Shown piece after piece: positions 32,117 to 40,616 of a stretch of 64,000 nt of DNA. The notes beneath the pieces are model-generated. The model had not been told where the DNA came from and made no database searches. It worked only from the letters and a program-made list of their open reading frames with translations. The position numbers and the translations under genes were made by a program. How positions within the stretch are numbered: position 1 is the stretch's first letter; the number at the start of each line of letters is the position of its first letter. Where the stretch lies: assembly GCF_026786305.1 (NCBI RefSeq), contig NZ_JAJAYI010000096.1, positions 35,292-99,291 on the forward strand, read 5' to 3'. This DNA is from Cryobacterium sp. GTDB lineage: Bacteria; Actinomycetota; Actinomycetes; Actinomycetales; Microbacteriaceae.

Positions 32117-32131
32117 GGTTGTGACACGACC
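32117..32131. promoter_or_regulatory. Candidate FadR-class operator
   Basis: GGTTGTGACACGACC is a 15-bp palindrome with one mismatch, and its core TTGTGACACGA fits the GntR/FadR consensus TNGTNNNACNA exactly. It lies 15 bases before the regulator start codon (32101) in the divergent intergenic region. The palindrome is visible; binding by the adjacent regulator is inferred. Confidence 0.5.
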
Positions 32132-32178
32132 GTAACATCTCGGCATACCTTCATGACATCTAACTCCATATGATTAGC

Positions 32179-32275
32179 CTGTGAGTGAGCAGGGAGCCTG
32201 TGAGTGAGCAGGGAGCCGTTGAATGAGCAGGGAGCCGTTGAATGAGCAGGCCAGCCCAATGAGCAGGGAGAGATT
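32179..32275 (+). repeat. 19-bp tandem repeat in the ABC-operon leader
   Basis: Units at 32179-32197 and 32198-32216 are identical (CTGTGAGTGAGCAGGGAGC). Units from 32217 and 32236 share GTTGAATGAGCAGG, and a fifth partial unit (AATGAGCAGGGAG) precedes the start of the first gene. Every complete unit carries a start codon next to a Shine-Dalgarno-like AGGGAG, so the array multiplies ribosome-entry signals. Confidence 0.85.
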
Positions 32276-32279
32276 GTGA
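32223..32279 (+). CDS. Possible 18-residue leader peptide coupled to the ABC ATPase gene
   Basis: ATG at 32223 opens a frame MSREPLNEQASPMSRERL whose TGA (32277-32279) overlaps the GTG start of the ATPase gene (32276) as GTGA. It is built from the tandem repeat. The exact four-base overlap favours translational coupling, but such a short repeat-derived frame could be accidental. Confidence 0.35.
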   Translation: MSREPLNEQASPMSRERL

Positions 32280-33337
32280 CCGGTGCGCAGCCCGCCATCC
32301 GTTTGACCGGCCTGACCAAGAGTTTCGGCAACGTCAATGCCGTCGATGGCGTCGACCTCGACATTGTCGAGGGGGAGTTCTTCTCCATGCTCGGCCCGTC
32401 CGGATCGGGCAAGACCACGGTGTTGCGCCTGATCGCCGGCTTCGAGAAACCAACCAGCGGAACGATTTCGCTGCTCGGCCAGGACGTCACCGACCGGGCG
32501 CCGTTCGACCGCGACGTCAACACCGTGTTTCAGGACTACGCCCTGTTTCCGCACATGAGTGTGCTCGACAACGTTGCCTACGGGCTGCGGGTGCGCGGCG
32601 TCTCCAAACGGGCCAGGTACGAACAAGCTCGGCAAGCCCTCGACACCGTGCGCCTGGGCAGTTTCGTCGATCGCAAGCCGAGCCAGCTCTCCGGCGGTCA
32701 ACGCCAGCGGGTCGCCCTGGCCCGCGCCACGGTCGTGCAACCCAAGGTATTGCTGCTCGATGAACCGCTCGGCGCCCTCGACCTCAAGCTGCGCGAACAG
32801 ATGCAGGTCGAACTCAAAGAACTGCAGCGCAATCTCGGCATCACGTTCATCTTCGTCACCCACGACCAGCAGGAAGCCCTCACCCTCAGTGACCGTATCG
32901 CGGTCTTCAACGAGGGAAAGATCGAACAGCTCGGCACCCCGGCTGAAATCTACGAACGACCCTCCTCACCGTTCGTGGCCGCGTTCGTGGGCACCTCCAA
33001 CATCTTCGACGACACCGTGTCGCACGCACTCCTCGGCCGGGCTGGCACCCACTCGGTACGTCCCGAAAAGGTCAGCGTCACCACCGAGAACCGGCCCCTC
33101 GCCGCTGATTGCACCGCGGCCGGCACGCTCGCCGAGGTCATCTACGTCGGCAGCAGTACCCAGCTCATCGTCGATCTGGATGCCGGAACACGCGTCGTGG
33201 TGCTCGAACAGAACGATGCGCACCGCGTGGCGACCACCGAACGCGGCGTGCGCGTCACTATCGGCTGGAACAACTCCGACATCGTCACCCTGTCCGCACC
33301 CGCACCCGCACCCGCAATCTTGGCTCCGCACCCCTGA
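32276..33337 (+). CDS. potA: ABC transporter ATP-binding protein, spermidine/putrescine type
   Basis: A 353-residue ATPase of the PotA family: Walker A GPSGSGKTT, Q-loop FQDYALFPHM, signature [14 protein letters not shown], Walker B VLLLDEPLGALD, then a C-terminal TOBE domain (THSVRPEKV). It energises uptake through the two following permeases with the following lipoprotein. Polyamine specificity is by family only. It starts at GTG 32276 behind the repeat array. The C-terminus ends in an odd Ala-Pro repeat (APAPAPA). Confidence 0.9.
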   Translation: MTGAQPAIRLTGLTKSFGNVNAVDGVDLDIVEGEFFSMLGPSGSGKTTVLRLIAGFEKPTSGTISLLGQDVTDRAPFDRDVNTVFQDYALFPHMSVLDNVAYGLRVRGVSKRARYEQARQALDTVRLGSFVDRKPSQLSGGQRQRVALARATVVQPKVLLLDEPLGALDLKLREQMQVELKELQRNLGITFIFVTHDQQEALTLSDRIAVFNEGKIEQLGTPAEIYERPSSPFVAAFVGTSNIFDDTVSHALLGRAGTHSVRPEKVSVTTENRPLAADCTAAGTLAEVIYVGSSTQLIVDLDAGTRVVVLEQNDAHRVATTERGVRVTIGWNNSDIVTLSAPAPAPAILAPHP

Positions 33338-33361
33338 CCGATTTCACGAATGGAGAAAGTC

Positions 33362-34555
33362 ATGAAACGTATTTCTGCACGCCCAACATCCGTCGCCCTC
33401 ACCGGCGTCGCGATCGCGTCGGTTGCCCTCCTGCTCACCGCCTGCGGCACCAGCCAGGGCGGCGGCACGGCTGCACCGACGACGGCGCAGACCGAACTGG
33501 GCGATATGGAAGGCAGCGTCTCGCTGCTGGCCTGGCCCGGCTACGTCGAAGACGGCAGCAATGACCCCACCGTGGACTGGGTCAGCGCCTTCGAAGAGCA
33601 GACGGGCTGCACCGTCACCAGCAAGACCTACGGCACCTCCGACGAAGCATTCAGTCTGATGAAGACCGGTGATTACGACGTTGTCGCTGCCTCCGGCGAC
33701 GCCTCGCTGCGGCTCGTCGCCGCCGGTGACGTGGCCCCGGTCAACACCGACCTCATTCCCAACTACGACGGCATCTTCGACTTTCTGAAGATGCAGTCCT
33801 GGAACAGCGTCGACGGTGTCTCCTACGGAATTCCGCACGGCTACGGTGCCAACCTGCTCATGTACAACACGGAGGTCGTCACCCCGGCACCCACGTCGTG
33901 GAATGTTGTCTTCGATAAGTCGTCCGACTACAAGGGCGCGGTGACCGCCTACGATTCGCCGATTTCGATAGCGGATGCGGCGGTGTATCTCATGGCGCAC
34001 CAGCCCGAGTTGGGTATCACGAACCCGTATGCGCTCGACAAAACGCAACTGGCGGCATCCGTCGACCTGTTCAAGAACCAGCGGATCAACATCGGCGAGT
34101 ACTGGTCGGACTACCTCAAGGCGGTGCAGGCCTTCGAAACCGGCGACACCGTCGTCGGCACCACCTGGCAGGTCATCCGCAACAGCCTCGCCGAGGGCAC
34201 CCCGGCCGAGGTCGTCCTGCCCGACGAGGGTGCGACCGGCTGGTCGGACACCTGGATGATCGCCGCCAACGCGAAGAGCCCCAACTGCGCCTACGCCTGG
34301 CTGGACTACATCGCGAGCCCCGAGGCCAACGCCCAAGCCACCGAGTACTTCGGTGAGGCGCCCTCCAACGCCGGAGCCTGCGACTTCACGGTCAACCCTG
34401 ACCACTGTGCCAGCTTCCACGCCGGCGACGCCGACTACGCGGCCCAGATCTGGTACTGGTCGACACCGATCGCGAAGTGCCTCGACGGTCGCACCGATGT
34501 CACGTGCACCGACTACTCCGACTGGACCACGGCCTGGCAGGAGATCAAGGGCTGA
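33362..34555 (+). CDS. potD: ABC transporter substrate-binding lipoprotein, polyamine type
   Basis: A 397-residue PotD/PotF-type binding protein. Lipobox LLTACGT with Cys28 as lipidation site; the mature part starts with a disordered Gly/Thr stretch, then VSLLAWPGYVEDG and VDGVSYGIPHGYGANLLMYN, typical of the family. Four cysteines near the C-terminus (between CDFTVNPDHC and CLDGRTDVTC) could form two disulfides. ATG 33362 is used because GGAGAAAG precedes it; an upstream in-frame ATG (33350) overlaps that site. The ligand is probably a polyamine or a related amine. Confidence 0.88.
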   Translation: MKRISARPTSVALTGVAIASVALLLTACGTSQGGGTAAPTTAQTELGDMEGSVSLLAWPGYVEDGSNDPTVDWVSAFEEQTGCTVTSKTYGTSDEAFSLMKTGDYDVVAASGDASLRLVAAGDVAPVNTDLIPNYDGIFDFLKMQSWNSVDGVSYGIPHGYGANLLMYNTEVVTPAPTSWNVVFDKSSDYKGAVTAYDSPISIADAAVYLMAHQPELGITNPYALDKTQLAASVDLFKNQRINIGEYWSDYLKAVQAFETGDTVVGTTWQVIRNSLAEGTPAEVVLPDEGATGWSDTWMIAANAKSPNCAYAWLDYIASPEANAQATEYFGEAPSNAGACDFTVNPDHCASFHAGDADYAAQIWYWSTPIAKCLDGRTDVTCTDYSDWTTAWQEIKG

Positions 34556-34588
34556 ACCGCCTGCTCGAGTCAGGCAGAAGGATAAAAC

Positions 34589-35515
34589 ATGATGGTTGAC
34601 GCGTCTGCGCCACCCACTCGCCGGGCGGTGGTGCCTCTACGGCAGGGCACCATCGCCCGGCGGGGCTCGGTTTTTCTCAGCCGGCACCCGCGCCTGCGGC
34701 TGTCGCTGCTGCTTGGCGCACCTCTGTTTTGGCTGGGCCTGGTCTATATCGCAGCCCTCGCCGCGCTGCTGATCACCGCCCTGTGGACGGTCGACTCGTT
34801 CACCGGGCAGATTTCGCAGACCTGGACCGTCGACAACATCGTGGCGGTGTTGACGGGTTCGCTCTACCAAACCGTGACGCTGCGTACGCTGGGCGTCGCG
34901 CTTCTGGTCACCATCATCGACATCGTGATTGCCCTGCCGATCGCGTTCTACATGGCGAAGGTTGCCAGCCCGCGGGCCCAGCGCATACTCGTCATCGCGA
35001 TTCTGATGCCGCTCTGGGCGAGCTATCTCGTCAAGGCGTACGCCTGGCGCTCGGTGCTCTCCCAGGGCGGAATCTTTGAATGGCTCGTGTCACCGTTCGG
35101 CGGTCACAGTCCCGGCTACGGCCTGCCGGCAACGATCATCACGCTGTCATACCTGTGGTTACCGTATGTCATTCTGCCGATCTACGCGGGACTGGAGCGG
35201 GTGCCGGATTCGTTGCTGGAGGCATCCGGTGATCTTGGTGGTGGCACCTGGTCGACCCTGCGCCTGGTGGTGTTGCCGATGATCTGGCCGGCCATCATCG
35301 CCGGGTCGATCTTCAGCTTCTCGCTCTCCCTTGGCGACTACATCACCGTCAATATCGTCGGCGGGGCCAACCAGATGCTCGGCAACCTCGTTTATACCAA
35401 TGTCGGGGCGGCGAACAACCTGCCACTCGCGGCCGCGATTGCGCTTGTTCCCATTCTGATCATCTTCGCCTACCTCGCCGCCGTGCGGCGCACGGGCGCG
35501 CTCAACAACCTGTAG
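34589..35515 (+). CDS. potB: ABC transporter permease, polyamine type (first)
   Basis: A 308-residue inner-membrane permease with six hydrophobic segments after a basic cytoplasmic N-terminus. The EAA loop, which contacts the ATPase, reads LEASGDLGGGTWSTLRLVVLP. It is 33 bases after the binding-protein gene, preceded by AAGGA, and 9 bases before the second permease. Together the two permeases form the channel of the importer. The gene symbol is by family and position. Confidence 0.88.
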   Translation: MMVDASAPPTRRAVVPLRQGTIARRGSVFLSRHPRLRLSLLLGAPLFWLGLVYIAALAALLITALWTVDSFTGQISQTWTVDNIVAVLTGSLYQTVTLRTLGVALLVTIIDIVIALPIAFYMAKVASPRAQRILVIAILMPLWASYLVKAYAWRSVLSQGGIFEWLVSPFGGHSPGYGLPATIITLSYLWLPYVILPIYAGLERVPDSLLEASGDLGGGTWSTLRLVVLPMIWPAIIAGSIFSFSLSLGDYITVNIVGGANQMLGNLVYTNVGAANNLPLAAAIALVPILIIFAYLAAVRRTGALNNL

Positions 35516-35524
35516 GAGTCTGTT

Positions 35525-36325
35525 ATGCGTTTGAGTCGCTCGGCCCGAGGCCTGCTCGCGGCGATCACGGCCGTGGTGTTGGCCCTGATCTACCTGCCGC
35601 TGCTCGTGGTGTTCGTGAACTCGTTCAGCACCAGCCAGAACCTCACCTGGCCGCCACCGGGCTTCACCCTCGGATGGTGGGCGAAGGCGTTCCAGAGCGA
35701 CGGAGCCCTCGACGCGGTGCTAACCAGCCTGCAGGTGGCGCTCGCGTCGACGGCGGTGGCGCTCGTTCTCGGCACCCTCATCTCGCTCGGGCTGCAACGC
35801 TTCGAATTCTTCGGGCGGGATGCCATCAGCCTGCTGGTCATTCTGCCGATCGCGTTGCCCGGCATTGTGACCGGCATCGCCCTGAACAACGCCTTTCGCA
35901 CCGGTCTCGGCGTGCAGCTGTCGATTCTGACACTCATCATCGCCCACGCGACGTTCTGCATCGTGACCGTGTTCAACAACGTGATCGCCCGGCTGCGGCG
36001 GCTCGGTACGAGTCTCGAAGATGCCTCCTCCGACCTCGGCGCCGGCATCTGGACAACGTTTCGCCTGGTGACCTTTCCGCAATTGCGGTCGGCGCTGTTC
36101 GCCGGCGGCCTGCTCGCCTTCGCCCTGAGCTTCGACGAGATCATCGTGACGACGTTCACGGCTGGGTCGAGCGTGAAGACGCTGCCGCTGTGGATTCTGG
36201 ACAACCTGTTCCGGCCCAACCAGGCGCCGGTCGTCAACGTCATCGCCGTTGTGCTTGTGCTCGTCTCGATCATTCCCATCTACTTCGCGCAGCGCATCGC
36301 CGGCGCAGAAAAAGTCGTGCGCTAG
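35525..36325 (+). CDS. potC: ABC transporter permease, polyamine type (second)
   Basis: A 266-residue PotC-like permease with six hydrophobic segments; EAA loop LEDASSDLGAGIWTTFRLVTFP. It partners the preceding permease. The last conserved segments (LSFDEIIVTTFTAGSSVKTLP) are characteristic of spermidine/putrescine permeases. It is the last gene of the operon; dinB begins about 50 bases later in the same direction, and no terminator hairpin is obvious between them. Confidence 0.88.
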   Translation: MRLSRSARGLLAAITAVVLALIYLPLLVVFVNSFSTSQNLTWPPPGFTLGWWAKAFQSDGALDAVLTSLQVALASTAVALVLGTLISLGLQRFEFFGRDAISLLVILPIALPGIVTGIALNNAFRTGLGVQLSILTLIIAHATFCIVTVFNNVIARLRRLGTSLEDASSDLGAGIWTTFRLVTFPQLRSALFAGGLLAFALSFDEIIVTTFTAGSSVKTLPLWILDNLFRPNQAPVVNVIAVVLVLVSIIPIYFAQRIAGAEKVVR

Positions 36326-36377
36326 CTTTTCGTAACTGCGGTAGTGCCCAGGCGTGGGATCGGGTTAGGGTTTTTCG

Positions 36378-37595
36378 GTGGGCAGACAGGACGGCAGCGG
36401 GCGGCAGATCTCGGCGGATGACGTCGATGACCGTTCGGCGACCGTGCTGCACGTCGACCTCGACGCATTCTTCGTGTCGGTCGAGTTGCTGTCCCACCCC
36501 GAATTCGTCGACCAGCCGGTGATCGTCGGCCACCGTGGTGGCCGTTCGGTTGTGACGGCGGCCAACTACATCGCCCGGCGCTACGGCGTGAACTCAGCCA
36601 TGCCGATGGCACTCGCGCTGAGGCAGTGCCCGAACGCGATCGTGCTCGAGCCACACATGGGGCTGTATCGCGACTTTTCTGCGCGGGTCATGAGCATCTT
36701 CGACGACGTCACTCCGCTCGTCGAACGGCTCGGCATCGACGAGGCCTTCCTTGACGTGGCTGGCGCGACGCATCTGTTTGGTTCACCGGCCGTGATCGGG
36801 GAGCTCATTCGCGCACGGGTGTTCGCCGAAACCGGGCTGGTCTGCTCGGTCGGCGCGGCGTCCACCAAGTTCATCGCCAAACTTGCCTCGGGCCTGGCCA
36901 AACCCAACGGTCTGCTCGTCGTTCCGGCCGAGGAGACGATCGCGTTTCTGCATCCGCTGCCCGTGACCGCCCTCTGGGGCGTGGGAGCGGCCACCGAGCA
37001 GGCGCTGACCCGCCTGGGCTTGAAGCTCATCGGCGATATTGCGCACACCCCGCTCATGGTGTTGCAGAAGACGCTGGGGGAGGCATCCGGTCAGAAGCTG
37101 CTGGAGCTGTCGTGGGGGCGTGACCCGCGCGCGGTGACCCTCGAGCGCCAGGAGAAGAGCGTTGGCCACGAGGTGACCTTTGAACACGATGTGACCGATA
37201 TCGACCAGCTGCGCAGCGAATTGTTGCGGCAATGCGACCTCGTGGCCGCGCGGCTGCGGCGGAGCGATCTCGTGGCGCGTCGCGTGGCCCTCAAACTGCG
37301 TTACACCGACTTCAGTACGGTCACCCGGTCGCGCACTCTCGCCGAACCCAGCAACGTTGGCCGCCGAATTTACGAGGAAGCGGTCGTCGCCTTCGACCTG
37401 CTGGCCGCCTCGGGCATTCGCGTGCGCCTGATCGGGGTGCGCGCCGAGCAACTCGGGACGGCGTCGGGATCGGTGGGACTGTGGGATCCGGACGAAGACT
37501 GGCGGAGTGCCGAGCTGGCGGTTGATTCCGTGACCGAACGATTCGGGGCGGGAACCGTGCGGCCGGCCTCGTTCTTCAAGCCCTGGGCGCGCTAA
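36378..37595 (+). CDS. dinB: DNA polymerase IV (Y-family, translesion)
   Basis: Error-prone polymerase that bypasses lesions. 405 residues: catalytic HVDLDAFFVSVELL near the N-terminus, the YRDFSARVMSIFDDV stretch, GIDEAFLDVAG with the second metal-binding acids (Ser is usual where Gly stands before IDEA), thumb GVGAATEQALTRLG and the little-finger domain. The start is GTG 36378. No LexA-type box was recognised just upstream. No beta-clamp motif stands out at the C-terminus (VRPASFFKPWAR). Confidence 0.93.
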   Translation: MGRQDGSGRQISADDVDDRSATVLHVDLDAFFVSVELLSHPEFVDQPVIVGHRGGRSVVTAANYIARRYGVNSAMPMALALRQCPNAIVLEPHMGLYRDFSARVMSIFDDVTPLVERLGIDEAFLDVAGATHLFGSPAVIGELIRARVFAETGLVCSVGAASTKFIAKLASGLAKPNGLLVVPAEETIAFLHPLPVTALWGVGAATEQALTRLGLKLIGDIAHTPLMVLQKTLGEASGQKLLELSWGRDPRAVTLERQEKSVGHEVTFEHDVTDIDQLRSELLRQCDLVAARLRRSDLVARRVALKLRYTDFSTVTRSRTLAEPSNVGRRIYEEAVVAFDLLAASGIRVRLIGVRAEQLGTASGSVGLWDPDEDWRSAELAVDSVTERFGAGTVRPASFFKPWAR

Positions 37596-37604
37596 CCTGT
37601 TGGA

Positions 37605-37931
37605 ATGACCAGCCTCCCGGAAAAACTCGCAGAAACGTTTCGTGCCGCCGGTGTGAAATCGGCCTACGGTGACCCCGTGCAAATCGACGGCGTCACCCTC
37701 GTTCCCGTGGCGCTTGCCTACTACGGCTTCGGTGGCGGCGACGCCGGTGAAGATGGTGCCGGTTCGGGCGGTGGCGGCGGCGGAGTGACCGTGCCGATCG
37801 GTGCGTACGTGAAGTCTGGCGGAACCGCCCGCTTCGAGCCCAACGTCATCGCGCTGCTCGCCGTCGGCGTACCGTTCCTGATCGTGGCCGGTCGCGCCCT
37901 CGCGCGAGTGATCCGAGCCCTCAAGAAGTAG
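37605..37931 (+). CDS. YtfJ/GerW-like small glycine-rich protein
   Basis: A 108-residue protein: N-terminal helix (LPEKLAETFRAAGVKSAYGD), GDPVQIDGVTLVPVALAYYGFG, a poly-Gly stretch, a strand (VTVPIGAYVKSGGTARFEPN) and a C-terminal hydrophobic helix. The layout resembles the sporulation/YtfJ (GerW) family, shortened and with a membrane anchor added. Non-spore-forming actinobacteria carry such proteins, role unknown. It starts 9 bases after dinB. Confidence 0.65.
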   Translation: MTSLPEKLAETFRAAGVKSAYGDPVQIDGVTLVPVALAYYGFGGGDAGEDGAGSGGGGGGVTVPIGAYVKSGGTARFEPNVIALLAVGVPFLIVAGRALARVIRALKK

Positions 37932-37943
37932 CTCTTCTCTGCA

Positions 37944-38026
37944 CCGGGCCCTTCGCTGTTTCCGGGCCCGGCCCGGAACGTGGGCCCATGAGAGAACCTG
38001 GGCCCGCCTTCCTAAGGTGGGCCCAG
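37944..38026. terminator. Cluster of GGGCCC hairpins between convergent genes
   Basis: Two strong inverted repeats lie here: CCGGGCCC/GGGCCCGG (37944-37951 with 37964-37971) and CTGGGCCCGCCTT/AAGGTGGGCCCAG (37998-38010 with 38014-38026; one G-U pair, 3-base loop). The hexamer GGGCCC occurs five times in about 80 bases. The second hairpin contains the stop codon of the minus-strand gene. A double terminator for convergent transcription is likely; the unusual repetition might also be a protein-binding array. Confidence 0.55.
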
Positions 38027-38251
38027 ACGAGTACGGCGCGGCCTGCGCTCGCGCCGGATGCGCAGCGGCCAGCGCGGGCGGCGCGCGAAACGACGCCGCA
38101 ACCAGTGCGGCACGCGCGGCCGCAACCAGGCCGGCCAGTGCCACGGGCCGTTCACGGGCAAGCCCTGCGCGATTCGACGGCGCCGCAGAATGAACCGGCG
38201 CATGAGCACAAGATACAGGGCCGCCAACACGAGCAAAATACCGACGCTCAT
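38012..38251 (-). CDS. Small single-pass membrane protein with a basic tail
   Basis: A 79-residue protein: hydrophobic N-terminal segment (SVGILLVLAALYLVLM) and then an extremely Arg/Pro/Trp-rich cytoplasmic tail. GGGGAGC lies six bases before ATG 38251, supporting translation. The family is unknown to me. The tail could bind nucleic acid or acidic lipid, but that is only suggested by charge. Confidence 0.55.
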   Translation of the reverse strand: MSVGILLVLAALYLVLMRRFILRRRRIAQGLPVNGPWHWPAWLRPRVPHWLRRRFARRPRWPLRIRRERRPRRTRLGPP

Positions 38252-38299
38252 AGTGTGCTCCCCATTCCGTCAGTCTAGGCGGGGCACTAGTATTGAAGC

Positions 38300-38390
38300 G
38301 ATCACGGGAGTCCGGTATACCGGGCTGAGAGGAAGCTGCATAGGCTTCGACCGTCGAACCTGATCTGGATCATGCCAGCGCAGGGAGGCT
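38300..38390 (+). ncRNA. TPP riboswitch (THI element)
   Basis: The conserved blocks are all present: CGGGAGTCCGG, GGGCTGAGAGG, then ACCTGATCTGGATCATGCC and AGCGCAGGGAGG. The pyrimidine and pyrophosphate helices of a thiamine-pyrophosphate sensor can be drawn around them. It ends about 45 bases before the ykoE start, so it probably controls translation initiation or transcription of the ykoEDC operon in response to TPP. Confidence 0.95.
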
Positions 38391-38435
38391 TCTCAATCCC
38401 GTGCCCTGTATTCACCTACGGAAAGGGCACGAACA

Positions 38436-39083
38436 GTGCACGCTACAACCACACATCTGGGCCAGCCCACGTCTGAGCGCACGCCGCGCAACTTTCGCTG
38501 GCGCGTCGTCGACATCGTCGTCGCGAGCGTCATCGGCGTCGCGAGCGGTGTCATCTTCTGGGCCTGGGGCCTCGCCTGGTCGCCGCTCAGCGCGATCCTC
38601 GCGTTCACGCCCGGACTGGAAGGCCTGCTGGCCGGCGGCTGGCTGTTTGCCGGAGTGCTCGGCGGCCTCATCATTCGCAAGCCCGGCGCAGCGCTCTACA
38701 CCGAGGTCATCGCGGCCGTTGTGTCGATGCTGATCGGCACCCAGTGGGGGTTCTCCACACTCATCTGGGGCATCGTGGAGGGTCTCGGCGCGGAGATCGT
38801 GCTGGCCCTGTTCCTGTACGCCAACTGGCGCCTGGGCGTAGCCCTGCTCGCGGGCGCCGGAGCGGGCGTGGCCGTTGGACTGCTCGACACGACCTTCACG
38901 AGCTATGCGGCGCTGGACTTTGGCTACAAGGCCGTCTATTTCGTATCCGCTGTGGTGTCGGGCACCGTTCTGGCCGGGTTGCTGTCCTGGCTCACCGTGC
39001 GCGGCCTGGCCCGCACCGGCGCACTCGGCCGGTTCGCCTCCGGGCGGGAAGGTTCGCCAGCGCCCTCCAACGCGCTCAGCTAG
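38436..39083 (+). CDS. ykoE: HMP/thiamine ECF transporter S component
   Basis: A 215-residue membrane protein of the YkoE family that binds thiamine or its hydroxymethylpyrimidine precursor. Five to six hydrophobic segments; WRVVDIVVASVIGVASGVIF and TQWGFSTLIWGIVEGLGAEI are typical of the family. It starts at GTG 38436 with GGAAAGG upstream. The riboswitch just upstream and the two following genes (double ATPase, T component) complete a thiamine-type energy-coupling-factor importer. Confidence 0.93.
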   Translation: MHATTTHLGQPTSERTPRNFRWRVVDIVVASVIGVASGVIFWAWGLAWSPLSAILAFTPGLEGLLAGGWLFAGVLGGLIIRKPGAALYTEVIAAVVSMLIGTQWGFSTLIWGIVEGLGAEIVLALFLYANWRLGVALLAGAGAGVAVGLLDTTFTSYAALDFGYKAVYFVSAVVSGTVLAGLLSWLTVRGLARTGALGRFASGREGSPAPSNALS

Positions 39084-39086
39084 CGG

Positions 39087-40616
39087 ATGCCTCCCCCCTC
39101 TTCGTTCACGCCCGCTCGCCGCCCGCAGATCCGAGCCGTGCAGATCCGCGCCCGCAACTGGGGCTGGCGCCACGCCGGGCGCCATAACCAGGCGGTATCG
39201 AGGCTCGACCTGCAGATTGAGCCCGGCGAGCGGGTACTGCTGCTCGGGGCCAGCGGTGCCGGAAAGAGCACCCTGGTACACGCGCTGGCCGGGGTGCTCG
39301 GCGACGCTGAAGACGGGGACGAGACGGGTTGTCTACTCGTTGACGGGCGACGCGCCGCCGAGGCACGTGGGCGGGTCGGTTTGGTGCTGCAAGACCCGGA
39401 TTCTCAGGTTGTGCTCGCCCGGGTCGGAGACGACGTGGCGTTCGGCTGCGAGAACCTCGCCGTACCGCGTGCCGAGATCTGGCCGCGCGTGCGACGCGCC
39501 TTGGCCGAGGTGGGCCTGAACCTGCCGCTCGACCATCCCACCTCGGGCCTGAGCGGCGGCCAGAAACAGCGCCTGGCCCTCGCCGGCGTGCTCGCTATGC
39601 AGCCGGGGCTGCTGCTGCTCGACGAACCAACGGCCAACCTCGACCCGGGCGGCGTCATCGATGTGCGCGACGCCGTCGTGCGTTCCCTCGACCACTCCGG
39701 GGCAACGTTTGTGGTCATCGAGCACCGAGTCGAGGTCTGGCAAGACGTCGTGGATCGCGTCATCGTGCTCGATCCGGCTGGCGGCGTACTGGCTGACGGT
39801 GCGACCCGCGAAATCCTGTCCAGCCAGGGTGAACGCTTGGCGCAGGCCGGTGTCTGGGTGCCGGCGCTGCCGCCACGGTTTCCGACGCGCCACCCGATCA
39901 GTCATCGGCAGGCGCTGCTCTCGGCCGAGGCGCTCGCGGTCGGCCGTGTTCCGTTCGGCCGGCGCACGGCATCCGTTGTCGCCGAGGGCATCACCCTCGA
40001 CGTGTGCGCCGGCACGGCCACCGTCGTGACCGGGCCAAACGGAGCCGGCAAATCCACCCTCGCTCTGACGCTGGCGGGGTTGCTCGCCCCGGCCGGGGGA
40101 ACACTGCGCGCGAGCGACAGCTTTGCGGCGGGCATCAAACCCGCGCCGCACCGGTGGCGTTCGAAGCAGTTGCTCACCCGAATTGGAACCGTCTTTCAGG
40201 ACCCGGAACACCAATTCCTGGCCGCTAGCGTGCGCGACGACCTGCTCATCGGCCCGCGCGCCCTCGGTCTGAGTGTCGCGGAGCAGAACATCCGCGTCGA
40301 TGAGCTGATGCACCGGCTGCGACTGGATCATCTCGCCGACGCCAACCCGTTCACCCTGTCGGGTGGGGAGAAACGACGGATGTCCGTAGCCACCGTGCTC
40401 GCAACCCGCCCCCGCCTGCTCGTGCTCGACGAGCCGACCTTCGGACAGGATTCCCGCACCTGGCAGGAACTCGTGACTTTTCTGGCCGAGCTCCTCGACG
40501 AGGGAACCGCCCTCGTCGCGGTGACCCACGACGCCCAGTTCGTCAGCGCCCTCGCCGACGAGGAATACCGACTCGGCACGCCCGACCCGATCAGGCTCGA
40601 GGCGGGAGCACTGTGA
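39087..40616 (+). CDS. ykoD: ECF transporter double ATP-binding protein
   Basis: A 509-residue protein with two complete ABC ATPase domains in one chain. First: LLGASGAGKSTLVHALAG, LSGGQKQRLALAG, LLLLDEPTANLDP. Second: VTGPNGAGKSTLALTLAG, LSGGEKRRMSVATVL, LLVLDEPTFGQD. This replaces the separate EcfA and EcfA' subunits and powers the YkoE/YkoC module. It begins 3 bases after ykoE and its stop overlaps the next gene (GTGA). Confidence 0.93.
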   Translation: MPPPSSFTPARRPQIRAVQIRARNWGWRHAGRHNQAVSRLDLQIEPGERVLLLGASGAGKSTLVHALAGVLGDAEDGDETGCLLVDGRRAAEARGRVGLVLQDPDSQVVLARVGDDVAFGCENLAVPRAEIWPRVRRALAEVGLNLPLDHPTSGLSGGQKQRLALAGVLAMQPGLLLLDEPTANLDPGGVIDVRDAVVRSLDHSGATFVVIEHRVEVWQDVVDRVIVLDPAGGVLADGATREILSSQGERLAQAGVWVPALPPRFPTRHPISHRQALLSAEALAVGRVPFGRRTASVVAEGITLDVCAGTATVVTGPNGAGKSTLALTLAGLLAPAGGTLRASDSFAAGIKPAPHRWRSKQLLTRIGTVFQDPEHQFLAASVRDDLLIGPRALGLSVAEQNIRVDELMHRLRLDHLADANPFTLSGGEKRRMSVATVLATRPRLLVLDEPTFGQDSRTWQELVTFLAELLDEGTALVAVTHDAQFVSALADEEYRLGTPDPIRLEAGAL

